From Cacajao melanocephalus (Eukaryota > Chordata > Mammalia > Primates > Pitheciidae): a stretch of DNA of 64,000 nucleotides. Below, piece after piece: positions 29,301 through 41,419 of the stretch; the first letter of the stretch is position 1, and each line of letters begins with the position of its first letter. The stretch is taken from contig CAUYLG010021712.1 of NCBI GenBank assembly GCA_963573385.1, forward strand, positions 1-64,000. The letters are read 5' to 3'. Position numbers and translations under genes: made by a program. The notes below the pieces were generated by a model. It was not told the origin of the DNA. It did no database searches and saw only the letters and a program-made list of their open reading frames with translations.

Positions 29301-30793
29301 AGGGATAGATGACCAAGTTACCCAAAGGCATATAACTAGTAAGTGGAAGAATTTAAATGCCAACCAGGGTAGTCTGTCTCCAGAGCCTGTGTACTCAGCC
29401 ATTCATAATATGACCTCTCAAAGACAGTGCATCATCTCGTGGTAATGATCTTTGAATATCTGTGTCTAGATACAATGCATAGATTATTATTCTAAACAGA
29501 ATATTTTGAACCAGAACATCAGGAACATGAACAATCTCTCCTCACATGTTCAGTGTCGATTATGTTCGTCTCTGACAACTGCAATTCTCTTTGTCATCCT
29601 GGAATTAGTTTTGCCAACCTGGTGGCTTCTTGCTGTGTTGCAATGAGCATTTCTTTCCATATTTCATCAAGATTCTCACAGATTACTCTTATTTTTCTTT
29701 TTTATTCCACCAGTTGTGCTGGAGCGTTTTGGTTGGGTCTCAGCTCCACATTTATTCTTTGCTTCCACCAGAGCGGGAAACTTGCAAACTGTATTTTCCA
29801 GACTCTTTCCCATCTGACTTCTGATTTTCCATTGGGGGAATATTGTGAGAGGTTCGAACTGAAAAGGGCAAAGCCACTGTTGTCTTTCTTTGGTCAGCAC
29901 CTGTGAGAGAGGCCACAGCAATCACAGTAATGCGAGGCCACTGTAGGAGACTGTGAGCTCCAGCAAGTCAGTGGGTTTCAGCCCACTGATCTGGGGCACA
30001 GGGGCAGTGGGATCTGTGGGCTCCTGTGTGGGTTCTCAGAGGAGGAAGCTGATTCCTAAGCTATTGATAATAGCATCCACTTCTCTTTTTCTCTTCAGAC
30101 ATACTTTTTTCCCTTTTGTTACTCAGCCCTTCTAACAAATTAGTAGTCACTTGTCTCTATTGAAATCTTTTCATCTGGATTATATTCTGCATTTCTCATA
30201 CACACTGACCTATACAACAACATAACAACATAACAGAACATGAAATTAAAAATAATAAAATTCACACACTTGCTCCAGCAACAATAAAACTATTTCATTT
30301 TCTCATGAAAATAAAATATTTTATTTCCATGTGTCTAAGATTGAATAGATTTTAGGTGTTCCTCTCTCTAATAGTTTTTAAAATTTAGACTCACTTCAGA
30401 GATCAGCATATTAATGAGTGGTAAATTTTCACGTTATTCTAATGCCTCAGAATCTAGACGATGATTTGATTTGAACTTTTTACTTATTCTGTAAATAGTA
30501 TGTCCACATATACCATCCCTAACTACTCAGTACTACAGATTCCATGGTATAAGGAAGAAAAAGAAAGAAAACTATGGATTTACATCCTATTTGTGTAAAC
30601 TGATGACCTCCGTTTCTGCATGACATGAAAGAAGCAGAAATTATTAAATATTATCACCCAGTGTCTAATCCTTCCTTTACCAGGGACCTATCACTACAAT
30701 TAAGGACTTAAAAACAGCAAACATTAGTTTTGCTCCTCTCAGGTTTTAGGATAAGATTTACTTGACTTGGATACTTGATTTACTTCTTTGTGT
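29301..30793. other. Unassigned sequence
   Basis: The 29550-30060 part is GC-richer than its surroundings and could be a decayed LTR or DNA element, but no family is clear. No coding exon is seen. Confidence 0.4.
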
Positions 30794-30978
30794 TTTTATT
30801 TTCTGTATTTCAATAGGTTTGGGGGGAACAGGTAGTGTTTGGGTACAGGAATAAGTTCTTTAGTGGTGATTTCTGAGATTCTGGTGCACCCATCACCAGG
30901 GCAGTGTACACGGTACCTAATGTGTAGTCATTTGTCCCTCACGCCCCTTCCATGCTTCCCCCTAATCCCCAAAGTCCA
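30794..30978 (-). mobile_element. L1 3' UTR segment (twin-primed copy, 3' part)
   Basis: Antisense L1 3' end: TTTCAATAGGTTTGGGGGGA, GTTCTTTAGTGGTGATTTCT, TGGTGCACCCATCACC, then CCCCAAAGTCCA. The style is of L1PB/L1MA age. It meets the sense ORF2 segment head to head at 30978. Confidence 0.88.
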
Positions 30979-31209
30979 GCCCAAATGCCCATCAATCAAC
31001 GATTGGATAAAGAAAATGTGGTACATATACACCTGGGAATACTCCTCAGCCATGAAAAGAAACAAAATAATGGCTTTTGCAGCAACCTGGGTGGAATTGG
31101 AGACCATTATTCTAAGTGAAGTAACTCAGGAATGGAATACCAAACATTGCATGTTCTCATAAGCAGGAGCTAAGCTATGAGGACACAAAATCATGAGAAG
31201 GATACAATG
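30979..31209 (+). mobile_element. L1 ORF2 3'-end segment (twin-primed copy, inverted 5' part)
   Basis: Sense L1: CCCAAATGCCCATCAATCAA, ATAAAGAAAATGTGGTACAT, TGGAATTGGAGACCATTATT, ending GATACAATG. In the L1 consensus the next bases after GATACAATG are GACTTTGGGG, exactly where the antisense part begins. The two parts are therefore consecutive L1 sequence placed head to head. Confidence 0.88.
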
Positions 31210-31264
31210 AAATGATGCAATGATTCACTTATTAACACAATAACTTAAGAAATGTATTATTGCT

Positions 31265-31380
31265 CTCATTCTCAATTTCTTAACTGCAAAATGGGAATAA
31301 TAATGTCTACCAATAGGATTGTTTCGAAAATTATATAAATCTGTGTGCCTGCCTAGTAACTAATACAATTAATAATATAT
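31265..31380 (+). mobile_element. MIR SINE
   Basis: CAATTTCTTAACTGCAAAAT, GGGAATAATAATGTCTACC and AGGATTGTTTCGAAAATTA follow the MIR core and 3' order. Confidence 0.7.
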
Positions 31381-31442
31381 TTTCTCAGTTCTCAATTGCT
31401 ATTGATTTTAAGATGCACAGGTGCGTTAAAATGTTTTTAGGA

Positions 31443-31455
31443 CCACAAGGTGGTA
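31443..31455 (+). promoter_or_regulatory. CTCF-like core word (CCACAAGGTGGTA)
   Basis: Matches the CTCF core CCASNAGRKGGCR at 12 of 13 positions, with T for the C near the end. Without flanking-module scoring this is only a candidate. Confidence 0.25.
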
Positions 31456-31734
31456 TGAAGAACTTCAGTGCGGTGAATGTATGCAGGAAGTACAAAGGAA
31501 TCACTTAAACACTATTCATATATTTTTTGAAAAAGTCTTGAAGGAGAGGAAGGTATTTCTCAGTCACCTTTACAGAGGCAAACCTCTGGTTTAAGTAACT
31601 CAACTTTCCACATTTTGCCCCTCCTTAGATTGTGGATAACTATTGTATAGATTTAAATTATTCGGCCCTAAAAAGAAGGTAGGAAGAGGAGAGAAAGATA
31701 ATTAATAACTCTTAGATTATTTTCTTTCTCTCTA

Positions 31735-32306
31735 CCAGCTCTATCCACTACAGTAGCCACTAGTCACATGTAGCTATTCAACATATGAAAAATCGCTGGT
31801 CTGATGAAGTGTACAACATGCATCAAATTTTGAATGCGTAATATGAAAGTCAGGATGTAAAAACTGTATTAATATTTTGTATTGAGTAATTGTTTAAATG
31901 ACCATTTATTTTCATTTTTTGATTTTTAAAAATTTTAGTAAAATTCACATAAAATGACCATCTTACCATTTTTATGTATATAGTTCAATGGTATTACATG
32001 CAGATTGCTGTCCTACCATCACCACCATCCATCTACAGAATTCTCTCCATCTTACAAAACATACCCTGTACCCGTCAAATAACAACTCCTCATTTTTCCT
32101 TCCTCTGAGCCCCTGGAAACTATCATTTTACTTTCTGCCTTTATAAATTTGGCTACTCTAGGTTAAAATAATATTTAATATATATTATTAAACATATAAA
32201 TATATTATTTAAATTTATTTTTATTTTTACTTTTTAAAATATGGCTATTAAAAAATTTAAAATTACATCTATGGTTCATGGTATATTTCTATTGGATATT
32301 GCTACT
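31735..32306 (-). mobile_element. hAT-type DNA element A, split by L1M
   Basis: Starts with ACAGTAGCCACTAGTCACAT and ends with TATTTCTATTGGATATTGC, the terminal regions of a hAT family that is also present, in the other orientation, at 53623-54242. An L1M fragment (31925-32165) interrupts it. The two halves keep the family order. Confidence 0.65.
31925..32165 (-). mobile_element. L1M 3' fragment inside hAT element
   Basis: ATAGTTCAATGGTATTACAT, CATCACCACCATCCATCTAC and TATCATTTTACTTTCTGCC are the antisense L1M 3' UTR. Both sides continue the hAT element. Confidence 0.78.
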
Positions 32307-32519
32307 CTTTCTATGCTGTCAGATACAGTAGCCACTAGCCACATACAGTTATTTAAATTTGAATCAATTAACATTAAATAGGATTATATTTTTAATGTCT
32401 CATTTGCACCAGCCAGATTTTAAGAGCTCGATAGCCACATGTGGTCAGTGGCTACCATATTGAACAATGCAGACACAAAACTTTTTTTATCATTGCAGTG
32501 AATTCTGTTGAACAGTGCT
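32307..32519. mobile_element. hAT-type DNA element B, palindromic
   Basis: Contains facing copies of the same words: GTAGCCACTAGCCACAT near its left end and AGCCACATGTGGTCAGTGGCTAC near its right end, finishing GAACAGTGCTG. This is a non-autonomous hAT relative of element A, directly next to it. Confidence 0.68.
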
Positions 32520-32540
32520 GCTCTAGAAAATCCAACCAAA

Positions 32541-32844
<304 letters not shown>

Positions 32845-32860
32845 AGAAAATCCAACCAAA

Positions 32861-33570
32861 CAAAGAAACAGCCAAAGGGAAACAAATAAATCTGAAACAA
32901 GGTCAGTGTGTTTGAGCAAACAGTTCTTGCAACAAGAGAAAAATGACAATTAAATTTATTGTACAAAGATTAAAAAGTATTATGAAATTTGCAAGTTGCA
33001 TTATTTATTATAAAACACTTGGGCAACATCAACAGACAGCTTCAGTTGTTTTTTCCCATGAAATTGTAGATGTTGCTACCAAATGTACAACACACGACTG
33101 TGTACTGTCATAAGTCAGCTAAAACACATGTAAACATATGTCATGTCAGTCATTAAGAAGAAGGGTATAATTACACTTTTAAATGTCACAAAGCATTTTG
33201 GAAGTAGTGTATAATTTTCCAGAGCAGGAGCCTTTGTGAACACATCTTTCTCTGAGTGTTTATACAGTCTGACATCTTCAGGTTTGTTCATATCAAGAGC
33301 CCCACTGTGAACAAGCCAGCTGCAGACAAAAGAAGCAATTTGTTTTGTAGGTGCCATTTCATTGAAGAGAACCAAAAAGAAGAAGCAAGTTAGAGTCACA
33401 CAGAGTCTCAGACGGACAGAAAATCAAGATAATCAAGAGTACTTCCAGATTAGAATGAGCAGCTGAAAACTTTCTAAGTTCTGCTAATATTAAAAGAATG
33501 AATGTTTAATAATTGCCTATGACCAAGATGCTGTCATAGCAAATGTAGAGTTTATTCTTCAGAAATCAGT
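32861..33570. other. Unassigned sequence with a 94-codon minus frame
   Basis: No repeat recognised. A minus-strand frame (33115-33399) and two minus-strand AATAAA words (about 32957 and 33006) could tempt a terminal-exon call. I recognise no protein family in it and see no poly-A tail of a processed pseudogene, so no gene is called. Confidence 0.35.
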
Positions 33571-33705
33571 ATCTTTGTACTTTTGATTCAATAATATACA
33601 GCATATCTCACCAAGGGCCTCATAATTTAGCATCTGTACTTTTGATTCAATAATATACAGTATATCTCACCAGGGGCCTCATAATTTAGCATCTGTACTT
33701 TTACA
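33571..33705 (+). repeat. 59-bp tandem duplication, about 2.2 copies
   Basis: The word TGTACTTTTGATTCAATAAT begins at 33576 and again at 33635. A third partial start, TGTACTTTT, is at 33694. The period is exactly 59 both times. The two full copies differ at only a few bases, so the duplication is much younger than the flanking L2 remnants. Confidence 0.93.
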
Positions 33706-33734
33706 ATTTCTGCTTTCATTTTCTGTCTCCCACT

Positions 33735-33930
33735 ACTCTCTGAGCTTGAATGCAAGCTCTCTGAGGGCAGCTACCTTGTCTCTTTTGTTTCCGCCCTATC
33801 CTCAGTACCATAGCAAATATCATGACACCCAATTAGCAGGAGCACTATTCGCGTGCCCATCTTACACTGCAGATGTACCCTGGCACGTGACTGGTGCACA
33901 ATAAATACCTGTTAACAGGTACTTTAATAC
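33735..33930 (+). mobile_element. L2 LINE 3' end
   Basis: GCAAGCTCTCTGAGGGCAGC, then ACAATAAATACCTGTTAACA, follow the L2 3' terminal order (AAGCTCCTTGAGGGCAGG to CAATAAATGTTTG). Confidence 0.7.
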
Positions 33931-33960
33931 AAACAGGCCAAGTTTATTTTTCTCTCCTCT

Positions 33961-34080
33961 GCTAGATTGTCAACTTGAGGATGAGTGCCTTTTTTTTGTT
34001 GATAGATAATGGAATCACGGCACCTGGCATAGTAAGTTGTATACTTTAGTGCTTGATGAATATTTATTGAATTAAATAGA
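33961..34080 (+). mobile_element. L2 LINE 3' end, second copy
   Basis: GCTAGATTGTCAACTTGAGG, CACGGCACCTGGCATAGTAA and TGAATATTTATTGAATTAAA repeat the L2 terminus just after the previous copy. Confidence 0.65.
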
Positions 34081-34639
34081 GGGGCAAGGTGAAGTTATAT
34101 AGAAACCTCCCAAAAAGGAAGAAGGCTTAATTTTTCTCAAGTGTTTCTTTCATGATAATTTAAGATATGAGATGTTGCTGGCAACAGAAAAAAACAACCA
34201 TTGTTCATTATTACGATTGTTCACATAACCTACCCAGGAACTAATTATTCAAAGTAAAGAATTTTGTTTTTCTTTTATGCAATTCACTGAAATGCTAGTC
34301 TATACTGAACACTTAAATGCAGATAAATGATGATTACTTTGGTTTTCCTTCTTATTTATTTGTTATAAAAAAATTACCAAGTAATGATACTATTCTAGGG
34401 ACTAAAAAGCAAACAAAACAAACCAACAAAATAAAACCCAGAAATAAAGGTGTCTTACTCCGTTTACAGGTATCACAGCAGAGAGTGGTATCTGCTATGT
34501 TAGAGGTGTTTGTATAGAGCTAGGATTTTTGAATGCCTTTTGAAGGCAGTCAACAGACATCCTTTTCACTTTCATTTTGCCCTTTCTTTGAATTGCGCTC
34601 TTTGTAAACTTTATATTGCTGGATTCTTTCTCTGTTTAG
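34081..34639. other. Unassigned AT-rich sequence
   Basis: Nothing recognised. Short frames only. Confidence 0.4.
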
Positions 34640-35250
34640 TTATTCATGTACTCAATCCAATGCCTTCACCTTTTAACAAGGAAATTTAATCCATTCACAT
34701 TGAATGGGAATATATCAAGAAGTGTTATCATAACTCTGCTCACTTTCCCTCTTCTCAGTGAAGATTACCTTGCCACCCATACTGCAGCCTCTCCTCACAA
34801 TCAAAATTTCCCTGTCCTATTTATAGTGTCCCAGAATTATTATCAGAAGATTTTGGAATGTCTGTATCATTACTCTATGGCGTTTATATTTTATTTTATC
34901 CTTTCAATTTCTTTATTCACTTACATTGATACTAATAGAATCATTTTACTTGATGTCTCAGCTTATGACTTTATTTTACTATTTTCTCAGGGCTTTAATT
35001 TCATTTATTTCATTGATCTCTAGTAGACAGTGTTTTAAGATCAACTCGTATCTCATGAAAAGAGTCCTCTCCCATTCCTCTAGGGACTAATTACACTTCT
35101 TCTAAATGATCCTTTGGCTTACATAATTAATGTTTCTCTGAAGTTTTAGCTCTCCTGCTTGTATTTACTGTGCATTCTATTGGTTTTCCTAAAACATGTG
35201 TGATTCTTGATCACAAGCTCACCTATGCATTTAATATTGTTAGTGTGTGT
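34640..35250 (-). mobile_element. Probable worn L1M, antisense
   Basis: AAATTTAATCCATTCACATT and the following T-rich run resemble the antisense of an old L1M region. The match is diffuse. Confidence 0.4.
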
Positions 35251-36904
35251 GTATTACTAAGGATGGCACAAGGCACTTCCTATTTCTATTCCATTAGAAT
35301 ATGACCATTGAATTCAATGGTCCTGAGTTTGAACCATGACTCTGCTAATGTTTTTAAAAGAATATAAATTACTATAGCTTTTTTGGAAGGCAATTTGGAA
35401 AATGAAAATAACTTGTTATTAGGTTTAAAGTGAGCCCATGAAGATAACAAGGTTAATTACTATAATTCATTAATTTGAATCTATATTAATTTTATTATAT
35501 GGAAATATGGATAAGAAAATATCAATTATTGGAAAAATTTAGAAGAGGATTTATTGTATAAGTCCTGGAAAAGTATTAATTTTTTTTCAGTAGAAATCAG
35601 TGAATAAGTAAAATAATTACCAAACATGCAAACATATTCTGGAAAGCTGGATCTCATCAAATGGCAATAAAACAGAAAGTGAGAACTGCTAGAATTGTGG
35701 AATATTTTGTTTCACTGATGGCAGGAGTCGAGTGAACTAGGAATTCAGTGGTACTTTTGCCATGAGGGGTTAAGATTTTAGTAAAGGCGACACTGCACGT
35801 TAATCTCTCCTGTTACTCCTGGCAGCAAGGGGATCCCTACAAGCCATTAGCATTTTAATAAGAAAAACTAATGTGTAAATTAAATAGTCATTTGTCAGAG
35901 AAGCTTTTTTTGGAGAAAGACATGGGGAGAGATTTGGGAGGGGTTTATGTCTTTTAAAGAGGGTCTTGGGATCAAAAATGGAAATTCTCTTTATAAGGGT
36001 TAATGAGAGGGTGCACCACCTGCCAAGCATTTGGTGCAGCTCATACCCATTGCTTGAACAACATAGTTGTATTTCACTGTGGTATAATCTGTTCATTGGC
36101 TGGAAGGAATTGGTCCTGAGAAATAGAAAGTGCTCACTCTTCTGGTTGTCTATATGTATTGTCTTGAGTAAGGTACACTTGAAGCAACCCACCTTAGCAT
36201 TTCTCTTCCTCCCATTCCTTGCCATTGAGTTTTGAGGGAAGAAAAGGAATGGAATAGAAAGAGAAAATTCCACTATAGAAACCAAAAGTTACATAATACT
36301 CCTCAATCTATAGGCAAGAATTTAGAAGTGACCTTTCTTTCACAAACAATATTTTCTTGGCCGTATCTACCAAATATTAACATTTTCCCAAGCTGTGTAA
36401 TCACGCCCCAAAACTTCAAAAACACTGCTTCACTGATATTGGTCCTATTTTTGTTCCAGAACAAATGACACACTCTTGAAATGGAATAATGAGTTCTATA
36501 AGCATTCTGGTTAGAAATCTGTGGATTTTGTGTGTAACCATTTTCACAGCTTACATCACAGCTTACCCTTGGGACGTCTGCTTTATAAAAGACTGCTAGA
36601 AGCACATTTTAGTATTCATAGTTACCAAGTCGCTTCCCAAATGATGCTTAGAACATGTCTATGGATGAGCCAGTTATTGAAAAAAAAGAAAAGAAAAGAA
36701 ACAAACAAAAAACCGCATGGCGGTGTACCTTTTATAGAGATTAGCAACTGGACAGCGATGACTTAAAGTCCATAGACTACCGTCTGGAATCCCTCCCTTA
36801 TCTTCCCTTCTATTGGCCTTATTGTTTTGGGCTTGAGCTATTGTCATGATTACCTGATATTTTCTCGTTTACTCTCAGTTATCTAGATTAATCAGTTTCT
36901 ATCA
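35251..36904. other. Unassigned sequence holding the longest open frame
   Basis: The longest frame of the window (35800-36285, minus, 161 codons) lies here. It shows no recognisable domain, signal peptide or family resemblance, and a 160-codon frame is expected by chance in 64 kb of six-frame AT-rich sequence. Other frames overlap it on the opposite strand. No gene is called. Confidence 0.4.
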
Positions 36905-37445
36905 TGTGAGTCTGTCTTCAACAACCTTCAATGGTTCCCCAGTGCCTACAAAATAAAAATCCAACCTCTTGGCTTATTATCGAAGCTGATGCAGAAACCC
37001 CTGCTTCCTAAAATACATCTCAATGCCATCACAGCTTCCATTCAGCTTTCTTCTCCAGATGCTTTATCGTATTTTCCTTCCCTGTTTTTCCTGGTTCAAT
37101 TTATTTGAGTGCAACACTTTACTGAAACCACTCCATCCATGGAAATCCATGGAAATTCTTCACACCTATACCTTTTCCCCTGATCACCTAGACAATTATG
37201 CTGTCCCTTAATCTCTTCTAACATTTGTCTGTATAATATCTATAAAGAGTTTAAAACAGTGTCTAGAATAGGTGCTTATTACTAAAATGATCATAAACAA
37301 CCATGTTCTATACATTTTTTCTACTTTTCTCCCTTTATGGTTGTGTGTTTTCAAGGACAGCTACCATCTCTAACTCATTTTTGAACAATCACAGTGCCTG
37401 ATCCAATGGTTCCTCACTGTAATCCTCAGTAAAGATTTGTTGAAC
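36905..37445 (+). mobile_element. L2 LINE fragment
   Basis: CTTCAATGGTTCCCCAGTGC, ACAAAATAAAAATCCAACCT and the closing CAGTAAAGATTTGTTGAACA are an L2 ORF2 end and 3' terminus in sense. It is patchy in between. Confidence 0.65.
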
Positions 37446-38732
37446 AACTTAAATAGTGACATATACTATTCAGTGGCAATTGTTTATAGTCTTCTTCACT
37501 GACATAAATAGAAAAGCATTTATAAAAAAGAACTAGCTGTTCATCAAACACATAGATAGATATGGGGTTGCTATTGGCAATTAAGACTGCCCTTTGGCAG
37601 AAGTTCATTGGCTGGGTCATCATAAGCTTTTTTCCTTTGTGGCTCAATCTTGGTTATTCATATTTTGCTCAGCTTCTGACTTCGTGTAAAAATACTGTTC
37701 TCTTCCTGCTCTTGTGTCATTCCTTGCATTTGATGTCACTGTTTCCCTGAAAACCCCCAAAATGGTCTTGGTTCCTCCCAATAAGGATTTTGGAAAATGC
37801 CTTCAATTTTGCCATTTTCCATGGCTACAACATTCTACAGCCTTTCAACATTCTCTAATCCCCCTTGTCTGAATTCTACTCCCTCCAGAGAACTAGTTTC
37901 AATTCACCAGAGGTGACACTCAGGGAATTGATAAACTTGGTAGAAAATTTTCTTTGTATATTTCTTAAAGAACGTTATACTTGCTCTATGTTTTTCATGG
38001 AAATATAAGATAAACAAATCAATGTGTAAGATAAGGCACAAATTCTAAGTCCAGAGTTATACAAATCAATGGCATTATTTTAAAATTATGCATTAAATAT
38101 ATTCCTTGCTAGCATATCTCTTTAGCACCTAACAATAGGTATCCTTAGCAAGAAACACATTTACAGAGAATACAATTTTTGCCTTGCAATGAAATACTCT
38201 ATTGAGTCTATCTTGTATTACTGGACTTGGGCTTTACATTAGCATTAGTCAAGGCAGTAATGACAACTACAGAAACTGAGAAGAAAAAAAAAAGAGTCCT
38301 TTTCTAAGCTAGATAAATGGGAGAAAGCCTAAACCTCTGACAGAAAGATTTTACCGTATGTGAAAATCCCTCTTACTGGGTCACCATTACTCAAAGGAGG
38401 GCTTGTTGAAAATAAGAAATTCACAGCTATCCTGCTGATATGGAGAGAAAGAAAACTTTAAAGCAAACCTTGGAGAAATGATTTTTAAAGTAGTAGAGTT
38501 GAGGCTTGACCCAGTAATAGATTTTGAAAGGGTGTTTGGTATCTCTGTGGTAAGTCGGGCTGTCCAACAGACAAGGCTCTGAACCCGAATACAACAAAGC
38601 TGGAGGCGCCTTAATAGCGATATTGATTGACTATAAACAAAGACAGGAGAAAGTAACCAGGATAGCGGAGAAAAATGTATTTGGGGAAAAAGGTTATTAT
38701 CCTCCTTCGGGATGACTAATACCACAGCCAGA
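37446..38732. other. Unassigned sequence
   Basis: No repeat or exon recognised. Only short, overlapping frames. Confidence 0.4.
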
Positions 38733-38835
38733 GAAATTCATTTTACAACACATATTTTCTGAGATCCTACAATGTGCCAGGCACTGGATAAAAGACACAT
38801 TTCTAACCTCAAGGCATTTGTAGGCTGGTTTATGT
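38733..38835 (-). mobile_element. L2 3' end, antisense
   Basis: TGAGATCCTACAATGTGCCA, GGCACTGGATAAAAGACAC and CTAACCTCAAGGCATTTGT are the reverse L2 terminus. Confidence 0.65.
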
Positions 38836-38959
38836 GTTTTAGGGAGGTTGATGGAAGCAGGGAAGAATCCATGGCCTATACACAAAAATAAAACCTGCCA
38901 CTTTAACATTATCAGTAACCCACACTCTATTGAATTGCTCTGAAACAGAAAGACTCTCA

Positions 38960-39050
38960 TTTTGTTTCTGCCACAAAGTAGCTGGGTAACTTAGAGTGGT
39001 TACTTCACTTTTCTGAGCCTTAATTTCCTCTTGGTCATGTTATGGGGCAG
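38960..39050 (+). mobile_element. MIR SINE core
   Basis: TCTGCCACAAAGTAGCTGGG, then TTACTTCACTTTTCTGAGCC and TTAATTTCCTCTTGGTCATG, match the MIR core. Confidence 0.75.
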
Positions 39051-39211
39051 GCTGAGGAGGGTTGATGGGAGGGAGACAGAAAACAATGATGAGTTCTAAA
39101 TCTGCTTCCCATTCTAGAATTTAAATTCCGTTGGAAATTGGTATACAGCACAATATTAGAATGTGATCTCTAATGAGCTCTGTGAACAGAATATAAACTT
39201 TGTAAGAATCA

Positions 39212-39641
<430 letters not shown>

Positions 39642-40167
39642 ACAAATCAATTTTTACCAGACTTGTCGGTTGAGTTATTCAAGACAGGAAGGGGTTTTGA
39701 AACAGTGCCATTTTTCTTATCATCGGCATGCTTTCCCCTAGTTTCACATTTCTGTTTCTTAGATATGCAGAAAACTTCATAAAAAATGTGAATGGCCCAG
39801 CATTAGTCAGGGGGAAATCTTGGAGCTGGGAGAGGCCCCTTTTCTTTTGCTCCTGGATGCATTCTTTCCAAAGAATGGGATTTAATGGTTTACTTTGGAA
39901 TCATCCAATGTGGAGTAACTCTACCTGATAGAATACTTCAAGGTGGCTGAGAAATCAACAATTCTCTTGACCTATGTGTATAGTTGCCTTCTAACCTTGA
40001 AATGGTCTTCTGTCCAATCTGCTGCAGCTACAGAATTCCCTAAGTAGTAGACTGTGTGAACTTCAGCATTGAACGTAGAAAAAAAAAAAAAAACCAAAAA
40101 TCTAGTCTCACCCACCATCTTAAAGAGGGAACCATATACATGGCAGACATTTGGGACTTTACAGTCA
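39642..40167. other. Unassigned sequence
   Basis: No repeat recognised apart from a 14-base A run near 40079. No exon seen. Confidence 0.4.
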
Positions 40168-40438
40168 CTCCTCAATCTCAGTACTTTGAGACGCCAAGGC
40201 GGGTGGATTGCCTGAGGTCAGGAGTTCGAGACCAGCATGGCTAACATGGTGAAATCCCGTCACTACCAATAATACAAAAATTAGCTGAGCGTGATGACCG
40301 GCACCTGTAATCCCAGCTACTCAGGAGGCTGAGGCAGAAGAATCACTGGAACCCGGGAGGTGGAGCTCCAGTGAGCCGAGATCTCAACACTGCACTCCAG
40401 CCTGAGCAACAGAGCAAGACTCCTCCAAAAAAATAAAT
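40168..40438 (+). mobile_element. Alu, 5' truncated or damaged
   Basis: The first bases of the left arm are missing. It starts at CCTCAATCTCAGTACTTTGA and then continues through both arms to an AAAAAAATAAAT tail. S-type features are seen. Confidence 0.92.
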
Positions 40439-41419
40439 GTTTAAGCATCTAGCATAAGGCAGAAAGAGTTCCAGAACTGAAGTAATGGCAGCTTAAAAAG
40501 AAAAAGACAAATTGATCTTGCAATCTGATGGGTGAGAGAGGCAGTACACACATGAAAAATGCAATAAAAAAGGAACTTCAGAGAGCAGCAAGTACTATTA
40601 CAATCATAGTCCCACCCTGAATCTGGCCGTGGCTGCAGCAATTGCTTCTATGTAAGCTTTAACCAGCTTCATACAAGTAGATCTTGCTGGGGCCCCACTG
40701 TGGACATGTGCTGTGGACCCCTGATTCCCTGCCTAGAGCTACTCAGCTTGGACCCCTGTGGCAATCCCCTGGGCACTCATTCATGGAACTGCCACCCTTG
40801 GGCAATGAGTAATGGAAACCTGGGTGATGGAAGACAAATGTGATTCCTAGGTCATCTCCATAAAGAAAAGTTCTAAGATGTATTTCATTAGGCACCTCAG
40901 AAGCTTCCATGAAAATGAAAATGCCTTCTTGTATTTGCTTTCCTTCCCTACTTCACTCTCCTATCGCTCACACTGGCTCCTTGGAACCATTCTCAAATAA
41001 AATACCTTCCTGCAGGCATTTGCTCAGGCTTTGCTTTATGGAGATACCGGGCTGCCCCATACAAAATCTTTGTGCATCTGTGGCGCTGCCCAGCGACGTA
41101 TTCAATCTGGCAGTGCAGAATATACTCAGGGGTGAGGGGAGGTGCAGTGAGGGAGCTGGAGCAATAGACTTCAGTATTGTTTTGCAAGTATGAGGTTTCT
41201 TTGAAGCTGGGTGCTTTATATTTAAAATCCAGGTGAATTTTGCCTTTTTCTTCACAATACTTGCATGTATATGTTAATATAAAAATATTAGCTTTGCAGC
41301 ACCTCCATAATGATTGGAGACCTACAACGGCTGACAGGGTGGCCTCACTGTTACCAGCATTGTCCCCGTTGAAGTCATGCTTCTTCTCATTCTAATATGC
41401 AAATTTGCTCAAGTATCAA
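40439..41419. other. Unassigned, possibly an old LTR or other fossil
   Basis: The 40660-41050 part is GC-richer and ends near CTCAAATAAAATACCTTCCT, as some old LTRs do, but I cannot name a family and see no TG/CA ends. Confidence 0.3.

Noticed and set aside
33115..33399. 94-codon minus-strand frame with downstream AATAAA words, tempting as a terminal exon
   Set aside because: I recognise no protein family. AATAAA is common in AT-rich DNA, and there is no poly-A tail to support a processed pseudogene.
35800..36285. Longest open frame (161 codons, minus strand)
   Set aside because: No domain, signal or family resemblance, overlapping frames on the other strand, and a length expected by chance in 64 kb of six-frame AT-rich DNA.
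40660..41050. Possible old LTR
   Set aside because: LTR-like composition and an AATAAA word only. No TG/CA ends, duplication or named family, so left unassigned.
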